The notes: a model not told the origin generated them from the letters alone. A stretch of 64,000 nucleotides of DNA from Terebella lapidaria (GCA_949152475.1 OX424570.1:21076694-21140693); one strand, 5' to 3'; positions 24,590-37,086 are shown, numbered from the stretch's first letter. Numbers and translations are program-made.

Positions 24590-27500
24590 TCAGAGAATTT
24601 GCGACAAGATCGCTCGAGGAATGTCCATTGTTTCATCACTGACTAGAACAATGTCGTATTTGCTGGTGTATTCCGGCAACTTCCTGTCAATCTGAGAGAG
24701 AATCGAGAAATGAAGCATATACTTTAGCAAGTGTTGTGAACTGAAATAATGAAAATACTTTGTCAGGAAATGTAATTTCTCAGTAATATAATGCCTTGAT
24801 AAACATAGAAAATTGACGATATTGCTTTTGGATTTAACACCATGAAGTACACATTTCCTCTTATCATGCTTATACTCACATGATCGTTAAGGAAGCCGAT
24901 TTTCAGCAGGTTTTTAACGTCGTGAGCACCCTCGGCCATGTTGAGATCCCCAACAGAGTCCCCCAACAGTATCAAATTCCCCCGGCTTTTAATTTTGTCG
25001 AAGTAGTCGGACTTGTGCAACGCACTCTTGTTCTTGTTGAAAACATGGATCACATCGCCCTTGAAACCCACGAGCTTGCCCTGAAAGTAGAAACAATTTC
25101 TTTCAAATGAATACACTCAGCAGATTGTTCATGCGCTTAAATCTTTACTGTAAAACCCATCACATCACATTAACTACAATGTATATATTCTTTGCATACA
25201 TTATACTGTTGGCACATGTTAACTTTTCGAATAAATATGGTTGTTACACAAACTCATTTTTCAAAACATCTAAGCCGAAAAATACAATGACAGTTGGAGA
25301 ACAAGAATTTCCGCGTACCTCCGCGTTAAAGTCCATGTAGTTGGAGACGATTTTCATGTTGTCGTGGAACTTTGCCTGTTGTACGAGCACCTCTTCGATG
25401 ACGTCACCCACACCCGCGGAGAATATCAGCAACGGTACATGACTCTGTGCCAGGTCCTCAAACATCGTCACACTCCCGTCTCTGTAGCGAAAAATTCCCG
25501 AATTTTGACTGTGAATTTGCCATTTATTGCTGCTCTGAACAGTATGAGGATTACGAAGAAAAGAGTGTCCATGTAGTAGTTTACATTGGTGTGTTTTTTA
25601 CTGATAAGTTGCAAACAGGTATTTGTAACATACTTACATCTATATTGAGCACATTTCTGTTCAAATTGTTCATTATAGAAGAAAATATATTGCAAAAAGA
25701 CATGGTTTTACCTACTTAAAACATGTTGAAACCAGTGGTTGCTCGTTCTTTCTTACTTTTTTGCAAAGCTCATATAAGAGGCAAAATTTTGGGGCTTAAC
25801 TGAACCATAAAATTTCCATAAACACTAGACGCTTCCGGTCGCCTACGACCGCTTGGGTGTATCCCCCGTAGCCCTATCATCCCTGTTGCCCCAAATATAT
25901 CGCTGATGTACATTGTGAGTGTGAAACCTTTCAAGCTTATTGAAGGTCGAATTCAAGATCACGAAATTACAGCCAGATAAAAGTTTTCACCTAAAGCTAT
26001 ATTTCAACTCAGAATTTTTGACAAACTTGGTTCCAAGTTGCGAGATGACTAAATTGGAGCCAGATCGAACTTTTCACTATAAGTTATATTTCAACTCATA
26101 CTATGTGCCAAACTTGGTTCCAAGTTGAAATTCAAAGTAAAAGTTGACCAAAACTACATTTCAAGATGACGAAATTGGAGCCAGATCAACTTTTAACCAT
26201 AGTTTAAATTTTAATTCATAATATGTGCCAAACTTGGTTTCAAGTTGAAATTCGAAGTAAAAATTTACTTTACTGGTAAAAATAATGTTAACTTATCCGG
26301 TTACACCCATGAAATCTCTACTGGACAAAAATTTTAAATTGTTGAGCTCAATAATAAATGTTTCTTGTCTTAACTATTTTTCTTGAGGTCAATAATAGAC
26401 TTAACTAGTAAAAATGATGTTAACTTATTCGGCTACAGCCATGAAATCTCTACTGCACAGAAGCTTTACCTTGTTGAGCCCAATAATAAATGTTTCTTGT
26501 CTTAACTATTTTTATTGTGGTCAATAATAGACTTAACTAGTAAAAATAATGTTAACTTATTCGGTTACACCTGTGAAATCTCTACTGGACAAAACCTTTA
26601 CCTTGTTGAGCTCAATAATAAATGTTTCTCGTCTTAACTACTGTAAAGCAGGAAATTTTCGCGAGCGATTTAATTTGGCGATTTTGGCGAGTTGCCAAAT
26701 ATCGCAAACATTTCTCGCGCCAAATTTTCTCGCGTGCTGACCGAAAATAAAGGATCGGAAAACTCGCCAACATTAAACGCGCAAAATTTTTTTCAACACA
26801 CTTCTAGTTTACTGCTTAGCAGCGTATTAATACAAGTGCCACAAAGCTGTGTTATGTGGTCATATATGGTGGTTGAGCTCTTCACATACATGTACTAAAA
26901 CTGTATTCGTGGTAAGTGTCAGTTATAGGATGAATACTAGGCCTACTACAGTACACTGGTATTTCATATTTCCGATCACAAAGCAGTTTAATGTGTACTA
27001 AAAAATAGTACCTGTCCAAGCTGACAAACTACGTCATGTTGTTGTTGTTGTAGTTGAATCAGCCCTCCTTTTCGTTCAGGAGCCTTGTCCACTTGCAGGT
27101 GATACTATATAGCATAGAACGTGAGATTGCCTCTAGATCAGCCCGAGAACACTTCATGCCAGGGTATACGGAATTGAGGAGGATAAGGAGTCTATCATGC
27201 TCAGTTAGGGTCTCGAAATTTGGGATGAGGTCTGTGACTTTCATCAGGTATTTGTATCTTGGGGCCTGCAGGGCCGTGCATCGCAAGATCAGGTGTGCTC
27301 GGTCTTCCGGTTCCTCTGAGCACAGTGGGCAGGTGGGGTCGATCTTATGCTGGTTAAACACCGCTTTGTTGGTCTGTAGGGTGTATGTTCCAGTGATTAA
27401 TCTGGCCTTCACGATCGCTTTACGGGTCTCAGGGAGCTTCGGTCCGGTCGACTTCCAGATGCTATGGGTCGTGTTCAGGGAGCATTCATTGACATCCAGA

Positions 27501-30500
27501 TACCGGAGAGAGGTCTTAGATGCCGCTTCTTCCTTGAGTCTGTTGGTCCAGAAAGATTGAATCCTCTGTTTCAGGGTGTGCAGACTGGGCCCGCTGCCAC
27601 TCAGGAGATCCAGGGGGTTGATCTCATAACGGGACAGTCTCTTTGCCGCATAGACAAACCAGGATTTGGAATTGTGCTTCTTAGTGGCTAGCTGGTAACT
27701 TCCTGCCTGTGTCAGGGGGTTGCTTGGGTTCTTGCTGAGCAGGTGGAGAAGAGAGCATATCTGAGCGTCTAAGACACCGTCAATGGGAGCCATGCCACCT
27801 AGGAGGTATATCGAGCACTGGGCGGTCCGGGTTGGTAGCGACTGGATGTCTCTGAGACTGGTTCTGTGGAAGTCTTCCAAGGCTGATAATTGCTTGTCTT
27901 TGAGGATGATGGCCTCCATTCCATACATGAGGCGGGGCAACACGTACGCCTGGTAGATGCTTATCGACACGGCTGGAGTGATGCCATTAGTACCATGGAA
28001 TCCAGATCCCATCAGGGCGTAAGCTGTTCTTCTAGCTAGGGACAGGCGGCTTTCAATCAGGTGGTCGGGAGATAAGAGGTCTGTGTACCTGTCGATGCCC
28101 AGGTGAGTTGCTGTATTGACTATGGGGACTGGCTTATCTCGTATTACTGGGTTGGTTGGGCGACCAATGTTGAAGGTGACGCACTGTGACTTGTCAGGGT
28201 GGATCTGATATCGTTCACGGCTAGCGTAGTCGACTACGATATCAATCTGAGTCTGTAAATCTGGGTAGTTAGCGGCCAGCAGGATGATGTCGTCTGCACA
28301 AGTTGGAGTGCCTAAGAAGGATGGACCGATCCAGGAGCCAGCTCCAGAGTTCTTCAGCTGGGTGAGCAAGTTGTTGACATAGGACTTGTAGCAGTGTGTA
28401 GACAGAATCTTCCCCTGACCTACACCTTGTTTCACGGGAAACGAGGGTCCGAGGTGGCCACACACGTTAACCATTGTTTTTGTCTTTAGGTTTTCTTCCA
28501 GGAAGCACCAGGTTGAGGCATCAGTTTGGCTGTGGAGCTTTCTAAGCAAGGATGCATGGTCGACCACATCAAAAGCCTTCTTCACGTCTAGGGTGAGGAC
28601 ATACAGTGGCTGCCGGCTGTCCATGGCATCAGAGATGACTTCCGTCACGGCCAGCACTGCCATCGAAGGTGACAGCCCCTTGGTGAAGCCATACTGGAGA
28701 TCTGCCTGGAGGAGGCTGCTCTCAATTCTCTTCAGGACAACGTGTTCTAGTGTCTTTGCGAGGATTGGGGTGATGGTTATGCCTCGATAGTTATCTGAAT
28801 ATGTTAATTTCCTTATTTGGAGTATGGGCCGCATTGCTCATTTGCATAAACTTGTCAAAACTCAACCAACAGCAGATACTTTATCGGCTTTGATTCAAAT
28901 GATAATAGGCGAGTATATGAGTGGTGGATATTTGCTCTGATTTTTCCGTATGTTCCTTTAATAATGTAGAGGGTTAGATATCTGAGGGAGATGAAAAACC
29001 AGTGGATATCATATTCATGATATTTGGGCTGAGCCGGTGACTGTCAGGCAATTGACACTTGCCGGTTGTCAGACCAGCAACAGGTGCTCGATCGGGCGAT
29101 TTTGACTGTGAGAACGTCGTTTCTCTAAGACAAATTAGATTGTTAGCCAAAATAAACTTGACTGTGTGTTTTTATCTTTCTGCGTAAACAAATAAATGTC
29201 TCACATCTGGCGAAATCCTTTTTTCATTGATGAAAAACCATCAACAGCTTTTCTTGTATATTACCAGTTTACAACCCTGCAGTGGTCACGGTGGTGTGGG
29301 CCCCGTGAGAGGCTCATTTGCATACACGGCTTAGCCTACGGTGGGGGTGGATGCAGTAGCGACACTGCGAGTAGGGAGAATCTTTGCTATCATCTGGAGT
29401 TAATTACCGATAATTTCGTTTTATCTGAATTTATCACTTCATTGGACTGGTGAATTTTGATGCATCCGTTGAATCATGTGTTGCTACAAGGCCACATCAT
29501 TATATTCAACACATAAGCCACCTGTTTATCTTTGTTTGCCCGAGAGTTTTCCGGTGATTACAGATACACATGGAAGTGATTTCTGGGTCCATCTGTCAAG
29601 TTTGTGGGCACCCGAGGTCGACCGCCGTCCTGGGTATTTTCTCGGGCAATCATGTAACAAGCTTGCATAAATGATCTCAGATATAAACTAAGCTGAGAAG
29701 GCCCATCATTTATATTTATTCAGGATGAAAACAGTTATATTTGTAATGTTCAGTATAATATTTCACCTGAAAATTTTGCCGCCAATTTTTGACAAATTAT
29801 ACTAGGAGGCTATAGGTCTAGTTATTTATCAGTCAAGCTTGATCATGTTGATGCGGAATTCTGATTGGCTGAGACCTTTGTGTTTCCCACCCAGTTGGGC
29901 AAGTGCTTTGCAGCAGGGCTTGTGAAACCTGCATGCAATGAAATTTACTCGTGTAAAATTACAATAACTTGCATATAAACAGAACAATTATCTAACATGC
30001 AAAATTAACTTATTTAACATGGACAATAAACTTCTGCACATGCAAAATGAACTTATGTAACGTTGACAATGAACTTATGTAACACATACACATGATATAA
30101 TGTGGACAAAACTCACATAAAGTAGACAAATTTGAATTTGACCTCCAATGACTTTGAAAAGATAACATGGCCATTTTAGCTGAATTCAGATGATGACTGC
30201 AAGTACACCTTTGGGAAAACTTATAAACTAGTAAATGTGGGCTCATTATACAGCTTTGCATTTATAAATTTAGTATTTCTTAAAAGAAAAATACAATGCT
30301 GGGAAATATTCAATCCCAGACTTTCGGCCAAATTTAGTAGCGGCCAAAATTTCCTGCAATAGTTTGATATTGCACAACAGGGCAGATAAGCCAAATTTTC
30401 TAGCGGCCAATATGTCTTGGAGGGAAAAACGCCAAAATAAGTAGCGGCCAATATTAATAGTTTTACAGTATTTTTATTGTGGTCAATAATAGACTTAACT

Positions 30501-32074
30501 AGTAAAACCAATGTTAACTTATTCAGTAATATTGTTCTTTTTTCACCAAAAACATCAGTTCTGTATTCTGAACAAGAATCCAGTGCAATTTGCTTTCATA
30601 GTACAGGTTATTGGAGTGATCACACATGTCAAAGTAGGTATTTTAATTGTTGTAATAAGTTAACCTCTCAAACTTATTAATATTTATTCGATCATTCTGA
30701 AAAACAATAGGTTTCGTGTGATGGTCTTTCTCATTGAGCCTGTGCGATTTCATCATCATTCATTGAAAACTCCCACCCGTAGAGCGTTCACAACCCATGT
30801 GTGTTAAACAGGCTAATTTGAGCACAAAATGTTACGCCAATCGGCTATTTTGGTTGCTATGGCAACCAAAATCGATAGGTGTCCAGATCTCACCATAAGA
30901 CATGTCCATATGAATTATTATCAAAATCGGTTGATATTTGCAAGCTGCAGCGCGTTCACAAGAAAGTGTCTGCGGACGCGGACGCGGACGCGGCGGCGGC
31001 GCGACGATCGTAAATCCATAGTATCCGCCGAACTTTGTTCGGGGGATACAATTATTATGTTCATGAAATGAAAGTTGAACATACCTCAATGTGACGTTCG
31101 AGTCGGACACAATCTGCTTCAGTGTGGACTTTGTGAAATGGCAAGAAACCAACAAATCGTGAGCTTTTTTCCACCTGTGTTGGAACAAACAAGAATGGCA
31201 CAAAATATGAGTTTCAGCATGTTCTGTCATTAACACATCATACATTTTCTGTTGTTAATTTTTTTACACAATTTTAGAACATCCATTTATTACCAGTATA
31301 CACAATTGATGAAGTTTCTGTACTGTCACATTTGCATTACCAGTACTGTGAATTATTGAACATGTAAACATTTGATGTATCAATAAAATTGGCGAGCCAC
31401 TTCTCAAAAACATAGCATTTATGATACACCTAATTATACGGATAGAAAAATCACAGGATCTATATACTGACCACTCGACCATGTAGGGGATTTTCTCGGA
31501 CATTGTCCGGTTCGGGTCGATCTCTATGGGGTAGTATTTGTTGCGTGTGTTGACGGCTTTCTCTCTGTAGTGCTCAGGCAGCAAACCGCTGTGATCTAGG
31601 GCCTCTGAGTATCAGGGGGAAACAAGCAGTAGTACCTTGGATATTTACTGCAATGTTCATAAATCTTGTAAACATACCAATTTGAAGAACAAGCGATATT
31701 CGATGGCATCAAATTATGGAAATACTGATCATAGGTTTTTTTATTTGTGAGTGGAGAGTCTACGTACGGTGGCAAGTGTCGACATGTTTTCCATCTCGCA
31801 TGTATCCCGACAGCGTTCGGTCGAAGTCCGCGATAACCTGAAAATTGGGGAGAAACTACGATACCTGAGCAGGAGCTGATAGAATACTAACTGTTGTTTT
31901 ATATTTTTCATTCGCTAACCCTTGCTGCATTTTTCTATTTCTTTCCCTGCCCGAGGGTCAGGGTAGATTACAGACCTGTAGTTGACTATCGCCGTCCCGG
32001 ACCATGTTATTGATGAGGGACTCGACCCGCTTCATGTCATGGATGTGCACATGGGGCTGTTGTAGCGCCTTCAT
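24590..32074 (-). CDS. NT5C3: Cytosolic 5'-nucleotidase III (NT5C3-like), seven coding exons
   Basis: cN-III enzymes dephosphorylate pyrimidine nucleoside monophosphates (the B paralog also m7GMP) in the cytosol. Exons in transcript order: 32074-31976, 31837-31768, 31604-31472, 31174-31085, 25481-25319, 25080-24880, 24691-24590 (stop TGA). All junctions are GT-AG and keep one frame of 285 aa, the usual family length. HAD motifs are intact: nucleophile motif I VIADFDRTLSGYM (residues 34-46), IPYMVEWW in the cap, motif II PLLIFSAGVGDVIEEV, a conserved SNYMDF, and the acidic motif IV NLILLGDSVGDLNMAEG. The C-terminal exon reads YDIVLVSDETMDIPRAILSQIL, matching the family end. The ATG is the first codon after an AG acceptor, so a 5' UTR exon, or a coding one, must lie further upstream. 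The 5.6-kb intron 25482-31084 is filled by nested transposons. Confidence 0.93.
27038..28835 (-). mobile_element. 5'-truncated non-LTR retrotransposon (LINE)
   Basis: A LINE insertion on the - strand containing one long open frame and ending in a short (CAA)n tail at about 27038-27055, a few bases after the stop codon. The 5' part, including the endonuclease, is missing, as expected after incomplete target-primed reverse transcription. It lies inside the TA-flanked element 26641-30468. Confidence 0.8.
27059..28834 (-). pseudogene. LINE reverse transcriptase ORF, 5'-truncated
   Basis: The open frame of 591 codons begins within the reverse transcriptase fingers (SDNYRGITITPILAKTLEHV). Catalytic motifs are visible: DVKKAFDVVDH (residues 83-93), a degenerate QGVGQGKILST block (residues 136-146), and CADD (residues 179-182), where most elements have F/YADD. 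A thumb region follows, then a C-terminal zinc knuckle CPLCSEEPEDRAHLILRC, common in LINE ORF2 proteins. The endonuclease and any ORF1 are absent and the first Met is not a natural start. The frame is still uninterrupted, so the insertion is probably fairly young. Confidence 0.88.
28836..30460. other. Interior of the nested TA element, no gene seen
   Basis: Between the LINE and the right end of the nested element I see only short frames. Notable bits are a GC-richer stretch at about 29290-29380 and TAGCGGCCAA repeats at about 30335-30455. I recognise no coding sequence. Confidence 0.4.
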
Positions 32075-33154
32075 CTGTCGGAAATAAATGGTAAAACATG
32101 TACACATGCTCATGAACTATACTAACCTGACATAATCGTTAGTAGTACAAATGGGGGTTCTAAATGCAACGAAAACATTGTAATGAAGACAATGGGGTTC
32201 CTGTTTGCCACCAGGATCGCCACCATGTAATTCGGGTATAGACAAACCATAGAAACAGTCTACTTGCCAAATTCAGACAAAAACATAATAATGTTACATT
32301 AACTTTTTGTCATGTTTGTTTTTGCATAATACAAACAATGGACATGACGTTTTTTGTACTTCTTGGGCATAATAGACTGTTTTAGAGCCCCAAAAGCACA
32401 TGGCACCAGCAGGTACCCCATTGATGATTATACTGACCAAAATGATTATAGGCAGTATAGTCATAAACAGTATGCACACGGTTATCATGAATACATCTAC
32501 CATACAGGGAACTGACAATTAATAAATTGTGTCAATGTCCAGGTTGACATTTGAAGACTAATGAACAATTGGTTTCAATAAATCTACTGCTATAAATGTA
32601 AGTTTCTGATTGATTTTCACCACGCTGTTGTTAGTACGGTAGATAGGTCAGTGACCTTGGAAATTGATGCTGCATATCAGTACTTGTGTCAAGGCTGATG
32701 TTTATTTTTGTGTGTATTCAACAGGTACAAAACTACCATCAATATATCAACTACATATATCAGATCAATACACATGAGTAAACAAAGACATTTGCCAAGT
32801 TGTGGGCAGATTGAAGCTAAGAGCTTAGAACTGAACCTTGGCTGAATATTACCCCAGTAAACCAAGTTAACCAACATTATATAAATATGGTGGTGGACTG
32901 GCCCACTTGAAAACTTGCCAGTATCATGACTGTTTGGTATTCAAGGCTATGGACTCATGATTAGCAAAGGTGTAACCTTGAATTCTGACATGAATTGCAT
33001 TTACATGTACATTCTGACATGGATTGCATTTACATGTACCAAACTGGAGAGCCAATGTGCTTTGGTGAAGAAAACACACATGGTACAATGATACATTTAC
33101 ATGATCATGATGTACCGGGTATGAGAACTTTTCAGACATGCTATTTTTGCATTA
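32075..33154. other. Region upstream of the first recognised NT5C3 coding exon
   Basis: Probably the 5' intron of the NT5C3-like gene. Two tandem GACATG(G/A)ATTGCATTTACATGTAC units lie near 32987-33039. I found no exon with matching phase. Confidence 0.4.
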
Positions 33155-33464
33155 CCGTATTGGTCCTAATAGTGGCACATGCCCTAATAGTAGAGCACCC
33201 CCCCCCCCCCCCTGTTTTCCCCAAAACGTGCAATTTTTGCAAGATTGTATTTCACTCCATATCTTTCTAATAACATGAATAAGATCTTGGAGTGTTTCAA
33301 TCCACACATTTATGTTATCTGAATCATAATAAACATGATAAATGGGATTGAAGGCTATAGGTACATTATCCAGAGATTTTCTTAAATTTGACCTCATTTT
33401 TGCATGCGCTGCTGCAGGAGGTCTTGCTAATTGGCCCGCCGTGCTACTATTAGGGCCAATACCG
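33155..33464. mobile_element. TA-flanked MITE, 310 bp
   Basis: The left end CCGTATTGGTCCTAATAGTG is matched by the reverse complement of the right end (CGGTATTGGCCCTAATAGTA). TA dinucleotides flank it at 33153-33154 and 33465-33466. A second copy of the terminal motif (CCCTAATAGTAGAGCAC) follows directly inside the left end, then a C-run. Non-coding. Confidence 0.65.
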
Positions 33465-34881
33465 TATGTAGATTATCAACAGTTTCGATGGAATGAGCCA
33501 GATGTATCTACATGTAATATCAAAATGCAATGCATCGCTCATGTGATAACTGGCCCTTCTGCCAAGTATCTGCATGTGGTAATAACTCGTATACATCACA
33601 TGATGAAGACTTGATCATAATGATACACAAATTTACAGCTGCAGTTATGTAACCCACCAATACAATAACCATAGTAACAATACTACTACATAGCTTATAT
33701 CTCAATATAGATGCAAAACAGCTGGACTGCCACAAGACGATGTGCGAGCTGTGTTTCTGGGGATGAAAAGATGAACCTCAATTATGTTCATATTATAGAA
33801 GCAACCCCATGCATACATGTATATTCAGTGGTGGAATGAGATTGAAAGCCATAATTATTCATTTATCTCCCGCTACAGACACGTTTTTTAAGATCTTAGA
33901 CCCAACTTAGATATTATTTCAATCTACACAGTGTGAAAGAGTGCAACTGTTGGTGTTAAACTTCCATCCTTGTCTTTTTTTTTTTTAGCATTTACCCAGA
34001 TTGGGTGCTGATATCAGTACAGTCAATCAAAATTTACTGATATGTCATGATCAATGGGGGGTTATCAGAAATATCTGCAATCGCCAGCTGGCAGCACTGT
34101 TTTATCAGTCATATGACAGCATTGTTCTGCTTTATCTGTCATTATCGATACAATCGTGAATTTCCTGCCATAAGTTTTCGTCATTGCTGATCAAAGACGA
34201 TATTCGATAATGATTTGTCGCCAAAAAGGACTGATATTACAATGCTGCCCCCTGTTGAATGATAGTTCGTTAACCTGCTATTGATTAGATAATGAAAATG
34301 AAGTGTAATTGAATTATTATGCAAGTTGTAATGAGATTTGTACATGTGTATCATGTGTATGGAACGACATTCACAAGCGAAGATAATATATTAGGTAACA
34401 CAGCATCAACACCATGATTGTAATTTCATAAACCCACAGTAATATATACTGGCTCAATGAATACCATCACAATTCTATTACATGTTGTATGCTTGTATAG
34501 GGGACTGTAGACATGGTACTACTGATGGCAAGCTGTAATTGACCTGAAATAAAGAGAATATTTTCCAATGAGCATGACGAATGATGTTAAGGTGAATGTC
34601 TGACCCCGAAAAACTTTGGTAAAAAAAGATCGAACACACAATACGGTACCTGCATAACCATCCTAACTCATTGATCGATCTGATTGTTTATTTTCTGGTT
34701 ATATTTCTCATTGTCTAATTATTTCCAATTTGAACAAAATTGTTTTGGATTTTCAAGGATGTATACTGGTGTGTCGCAATCTCGCAAGCAAGCATGACGC
34801 TGATTGGTGGTTTATACATGGGGTTTGATGTACAATAACGTGGGTAATTTGATACATAGGCTGTGATTGGTTCAAACTGGT

Positions 34882-35330
34882 CACATGTAAACCCAGGTGT
34901 CCCACTCTCTCGAGCACCGAAGGCGTGAGTGGGACACAGGTTCAAGCGTTCATAGGTGTCGTCCTGGTTTATACTTCAAGCGTGACCAAGCCTCAGATTG
35001 CATGACCAGACATCTACCTGGCACCAGATTGTCCTACGATCTCTTCTGCATCAAATTATGTAGTAAAATTCCTTGGTCACACCCAGTGGAATCTAATCTG
35101 AGCATCATTTCAAATCGACAAGATAATCCACAACTTCTGATTTCGCCATTCCTGGGCGATAAATGGGCTATTTGCGTGTCTGCATATGTGCAGCCACACT
35201 ACCGAGCACGGCAAAAGAATATAATATATTACTCAGTTATTTTTTGCCGTGCTCGGTGTAAAACAGTACGACATGTGTGACCGTTTGAACCTGTGTCCCA
35301 CTCGCGCCTTCACCTGGGTTTAGGTCACAT
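34882..35330. mobile_element. Foldback element with an internal hairpin, about 450 bp
   Basis: Left arm CACATGTAAACCCAGGTG plus AAGGCGTGAGTGGGACACAG and TTCAAGCG; the right arm (about 35283-35330) is its reverse complement with few mismatches. The left arm carries 20 extra bases that create a local GTGTCCCACTC/GAGTGGGACAC palindrome (34898-34938). In the interior, ACCGAGCACGGCAAAA (35201-35216) pairs perfectly with 35242-35257. No coding capacity. Confidence 0.7.
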
Positions 35331-36586
35331 GGTGCAGATAGCATGGCACTGATTGGTCACATTCACTTTTGCCCAGAGTCACTGAGAGTGGCACTTTATC
35401 CTACATGTGCTCCCATACATGATATATACATGATATATTTGCCCATATTGTAAAGTGACCTGTGCTTGTACTAGGACCAGTGCTTGTACATTCAATGAAA
35501 TGTATCATATGAGCTGCTGACATGGTATGAATTTGGAATTATTTGGGAAAAAAATCAGTGGGTCATAATGTAAACTTTTCCATCATAAACAACAGACTAA
35601 TCGCATGTTTCAATTATGATTTCATAAAATGTAGGCCTACTAAATAGTCAAAAATATAAACAATTGTTGGCATTATAGCAACCTACATTTGCATATGCAC
35701 AGAGCCTTATAGCAATATGACCATGATGACCAAGACGTGGCAAGATACTGGTCGGGCATCATTGTGTGCAATTGAATGGGTGGGCCGGGATCACCATTGA
35801 TTGGTCTGCCAGTGCCATGGCCATGCATGCCATGGGTCTATGGTCTATGATCCATCTATGATTCGTCTATGGTCAAGATCGATGGACCCCAAACTTAGCA
35901 GGGCCAGACAGAACCAAAATCCAGAGCCAGGGTCTAGATTCATTACTCACCATGTTTCTTGTCTAAAAGCAACCGTATATCGTGAATACTAGTAAATTGC
36001 ACGATCGACGAAATGCGAATGAAGTCCGAATGAACGCTAGAAAGGTCCGAAATTCCGATTCTATCGCGCCTCCTCTAAAACGCAGCTGATTCCGATGTTG
36101 ACATTTCGTTCGCCTTGTTTTGGTTCACAACGCGTAGGAATATGGATGTTTACAACCGGAAGTGTCGGAACTATCGTTTTCCACCGAATGAAATCAGTGA
36201 TTATTTCTATGAGCTTTAGGCCTGCAAAGATTTTGAATTGAATTGAATTGCATTAAGAAAATTATAACCAAGGGGACATTCAACTTTTTTTTTCTCTGTT
36301 TTCTCTACAACTTTTTATGTAGAATTTTTTACTCATTTTTCAAACTGGGAAATAAATATTTCAAATCTGGAATTAAATATTAAAACTGGGAATTAGTATT
36401 AAAACCTGGAACTAAATGTTAGAACCGGGAAATAAATTGTAACGTTTGACGCCCGCTACCTAGGGTGCAAGCGCCACACGCTGATGCACAGTCACGGTGG
36501 GCGTCGTGATTACTAGAACTACAACCAGGTAACAGTCTGCCGGACGAATCCGGCCGTCATACATCACATCATAACACATCATCATC
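35331..36586. other. Non-coding spacer with a CpG-richer block
   Basis: No gene seen. The stretch 35995-36180 is richer in CpG than its surroundings and might be a promoter or 5' UTR region for the - strand NT5C3-like gene; this is inference only. TTGAATTGAATTGAATTG repeats lie near 36232-36250. Confidence 0.35.
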
Positions 36587-36596
36587 ATCAATACAC

Positions 36597-36993
36597 AACA
36601 TGAATATCAGTGTAAGAGGTGTAAAATTATGGAATGACCTGGATGACATCATACGAGACAGCAAGACTCTCTCAATGTTCAAAAAACGTATCAAAAATAT
36701 ATTTTTTATCAAACTATGATTGTTAATCTAAAAAGAGGTATATCAATGTTACACACCAAAGTATTCATATATTGTCAATGCTCCCTTTTATCATGTTTTA
36801 TTTATTTTTTGTTTATTTATTTATTTATTTTTTTCAGTGTTGTTATAATTCTTGTTTTGGGGTCATGCAACTAATAAGCTCCAAGCTTCTAGCATTTCCC
36901 TTTTCACCTTTCATGTTTGTGATTCTGTACCACTATTGTCTGTATGAATGTATTATTGATTGGTGAAATAAATTCAATTCAATTCAATTCAAA
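36597..36993 (+). mobile_element. 3' fragment of a LINE (reverse transcriptase C-terminus plus tail)
   Basis: The frame 36597-36719 reads NMNISVRGVKLWNDLDDIIR followed by DSKTLSMFKKRIKNIFF and a stop. This matches the conserved last residues of Jockey/CR1-type LINE ORF2 proteins (GxKLWN-L and F-KK-K). A 3' UTR follows and ends in (AATTC)n at about 36969-36993, a typical short-repeat LINE tail. The rest of the element is missing. Confidence 0.7.
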
Positions 36994-37019
36994 ACATGCA
37001 TTATACATAAGTTATGGTA

Positions 37020-37086
37020 ATGTAGCCGTATGCGGAGCCTGAGATGCCATGGCCCATGGCATCTCAGGCTCCGCATACGGCTACAT
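37020..37086. repeat. Near-perfect 67-bp palindrome
   Basis: Positions 37020-37052 and 37054-37086 are exact reverse complements (33-bp arms) with a one-base spacer, centred on GCCATGG-C-CCATGGC. It would form a strong hairpin. The surrounding sequence (about 37090-37300) is GC-rich and holds a further imperfect inverted pair (GCTGGCAGGGCTCGCCA near 37127, TGGCGAGCCTTGCCAGC near 37278). Confidence 0.9.

Larger units (their letters stand above)
26641..30468. mobile_element. TA-flanked DNA element (3.8 kb) nested in Helitron-like copy C
   Basis: The insertion breaks a minisatellite unit that elsewhere reads CTTAACTATTTTTATTGTGG; here CTTAACTA and TATTTTTATTGTGG lie 3.8 kb apart, with TA duplicated. 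Its ends are CTGTAAAGCAGG and its inverse GTTTTACAG (CTGTAAA inverted), consistent with a Tc1/mariner-type element. Terminal regions hold GGCGATTTTGGCGAG-like and 'TAGCGGCCAA' repeats. The only coding remnant inside is the truncated LINE at 27038-28835. It could also be two TA elements that lost their inner ends. Confidence 0.65.
25825..31051 (-). mobile_element. Helitron-like non-autonomous element, family 1, copy C (reversed, interrupted)
   Basis: Read on the - strand it starts with TTGTATCCCCCGAACAAAGT (31051 downward), then a GCGGAC hexamer array (about 30973-31007), then part of the 131-bp minisatellite (30471-30560 and 26275-26640), then the 121-bp minisatellite (25935-26270). It ends with a CGGTCG/CGACCG hairpin, GAAGCGT and CTAG (25825-25828) before a T. 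The order is the same as in copies A and B. The 131-bp block is interrupted exactly between 26640 and 30469 by a TA-flanked insertion. The 5' end lies 33 bp from the splice donor of NT5C3 exon 31085-31174. It encodes no Rep/helicase. Confidence 0.8.

Noticed and set aside
27054..27560. 168-codon + strand frame
   Set aside because: Antisense shadow of the LINE reverse transcriptase on the - strand.
30832..31245. 137-codon reverse-strand frame
   Set aside because: It spans the NT5C3 exon 31085-31174, its intron border and the end of Helitron-like copy C; only the exon part is coding.
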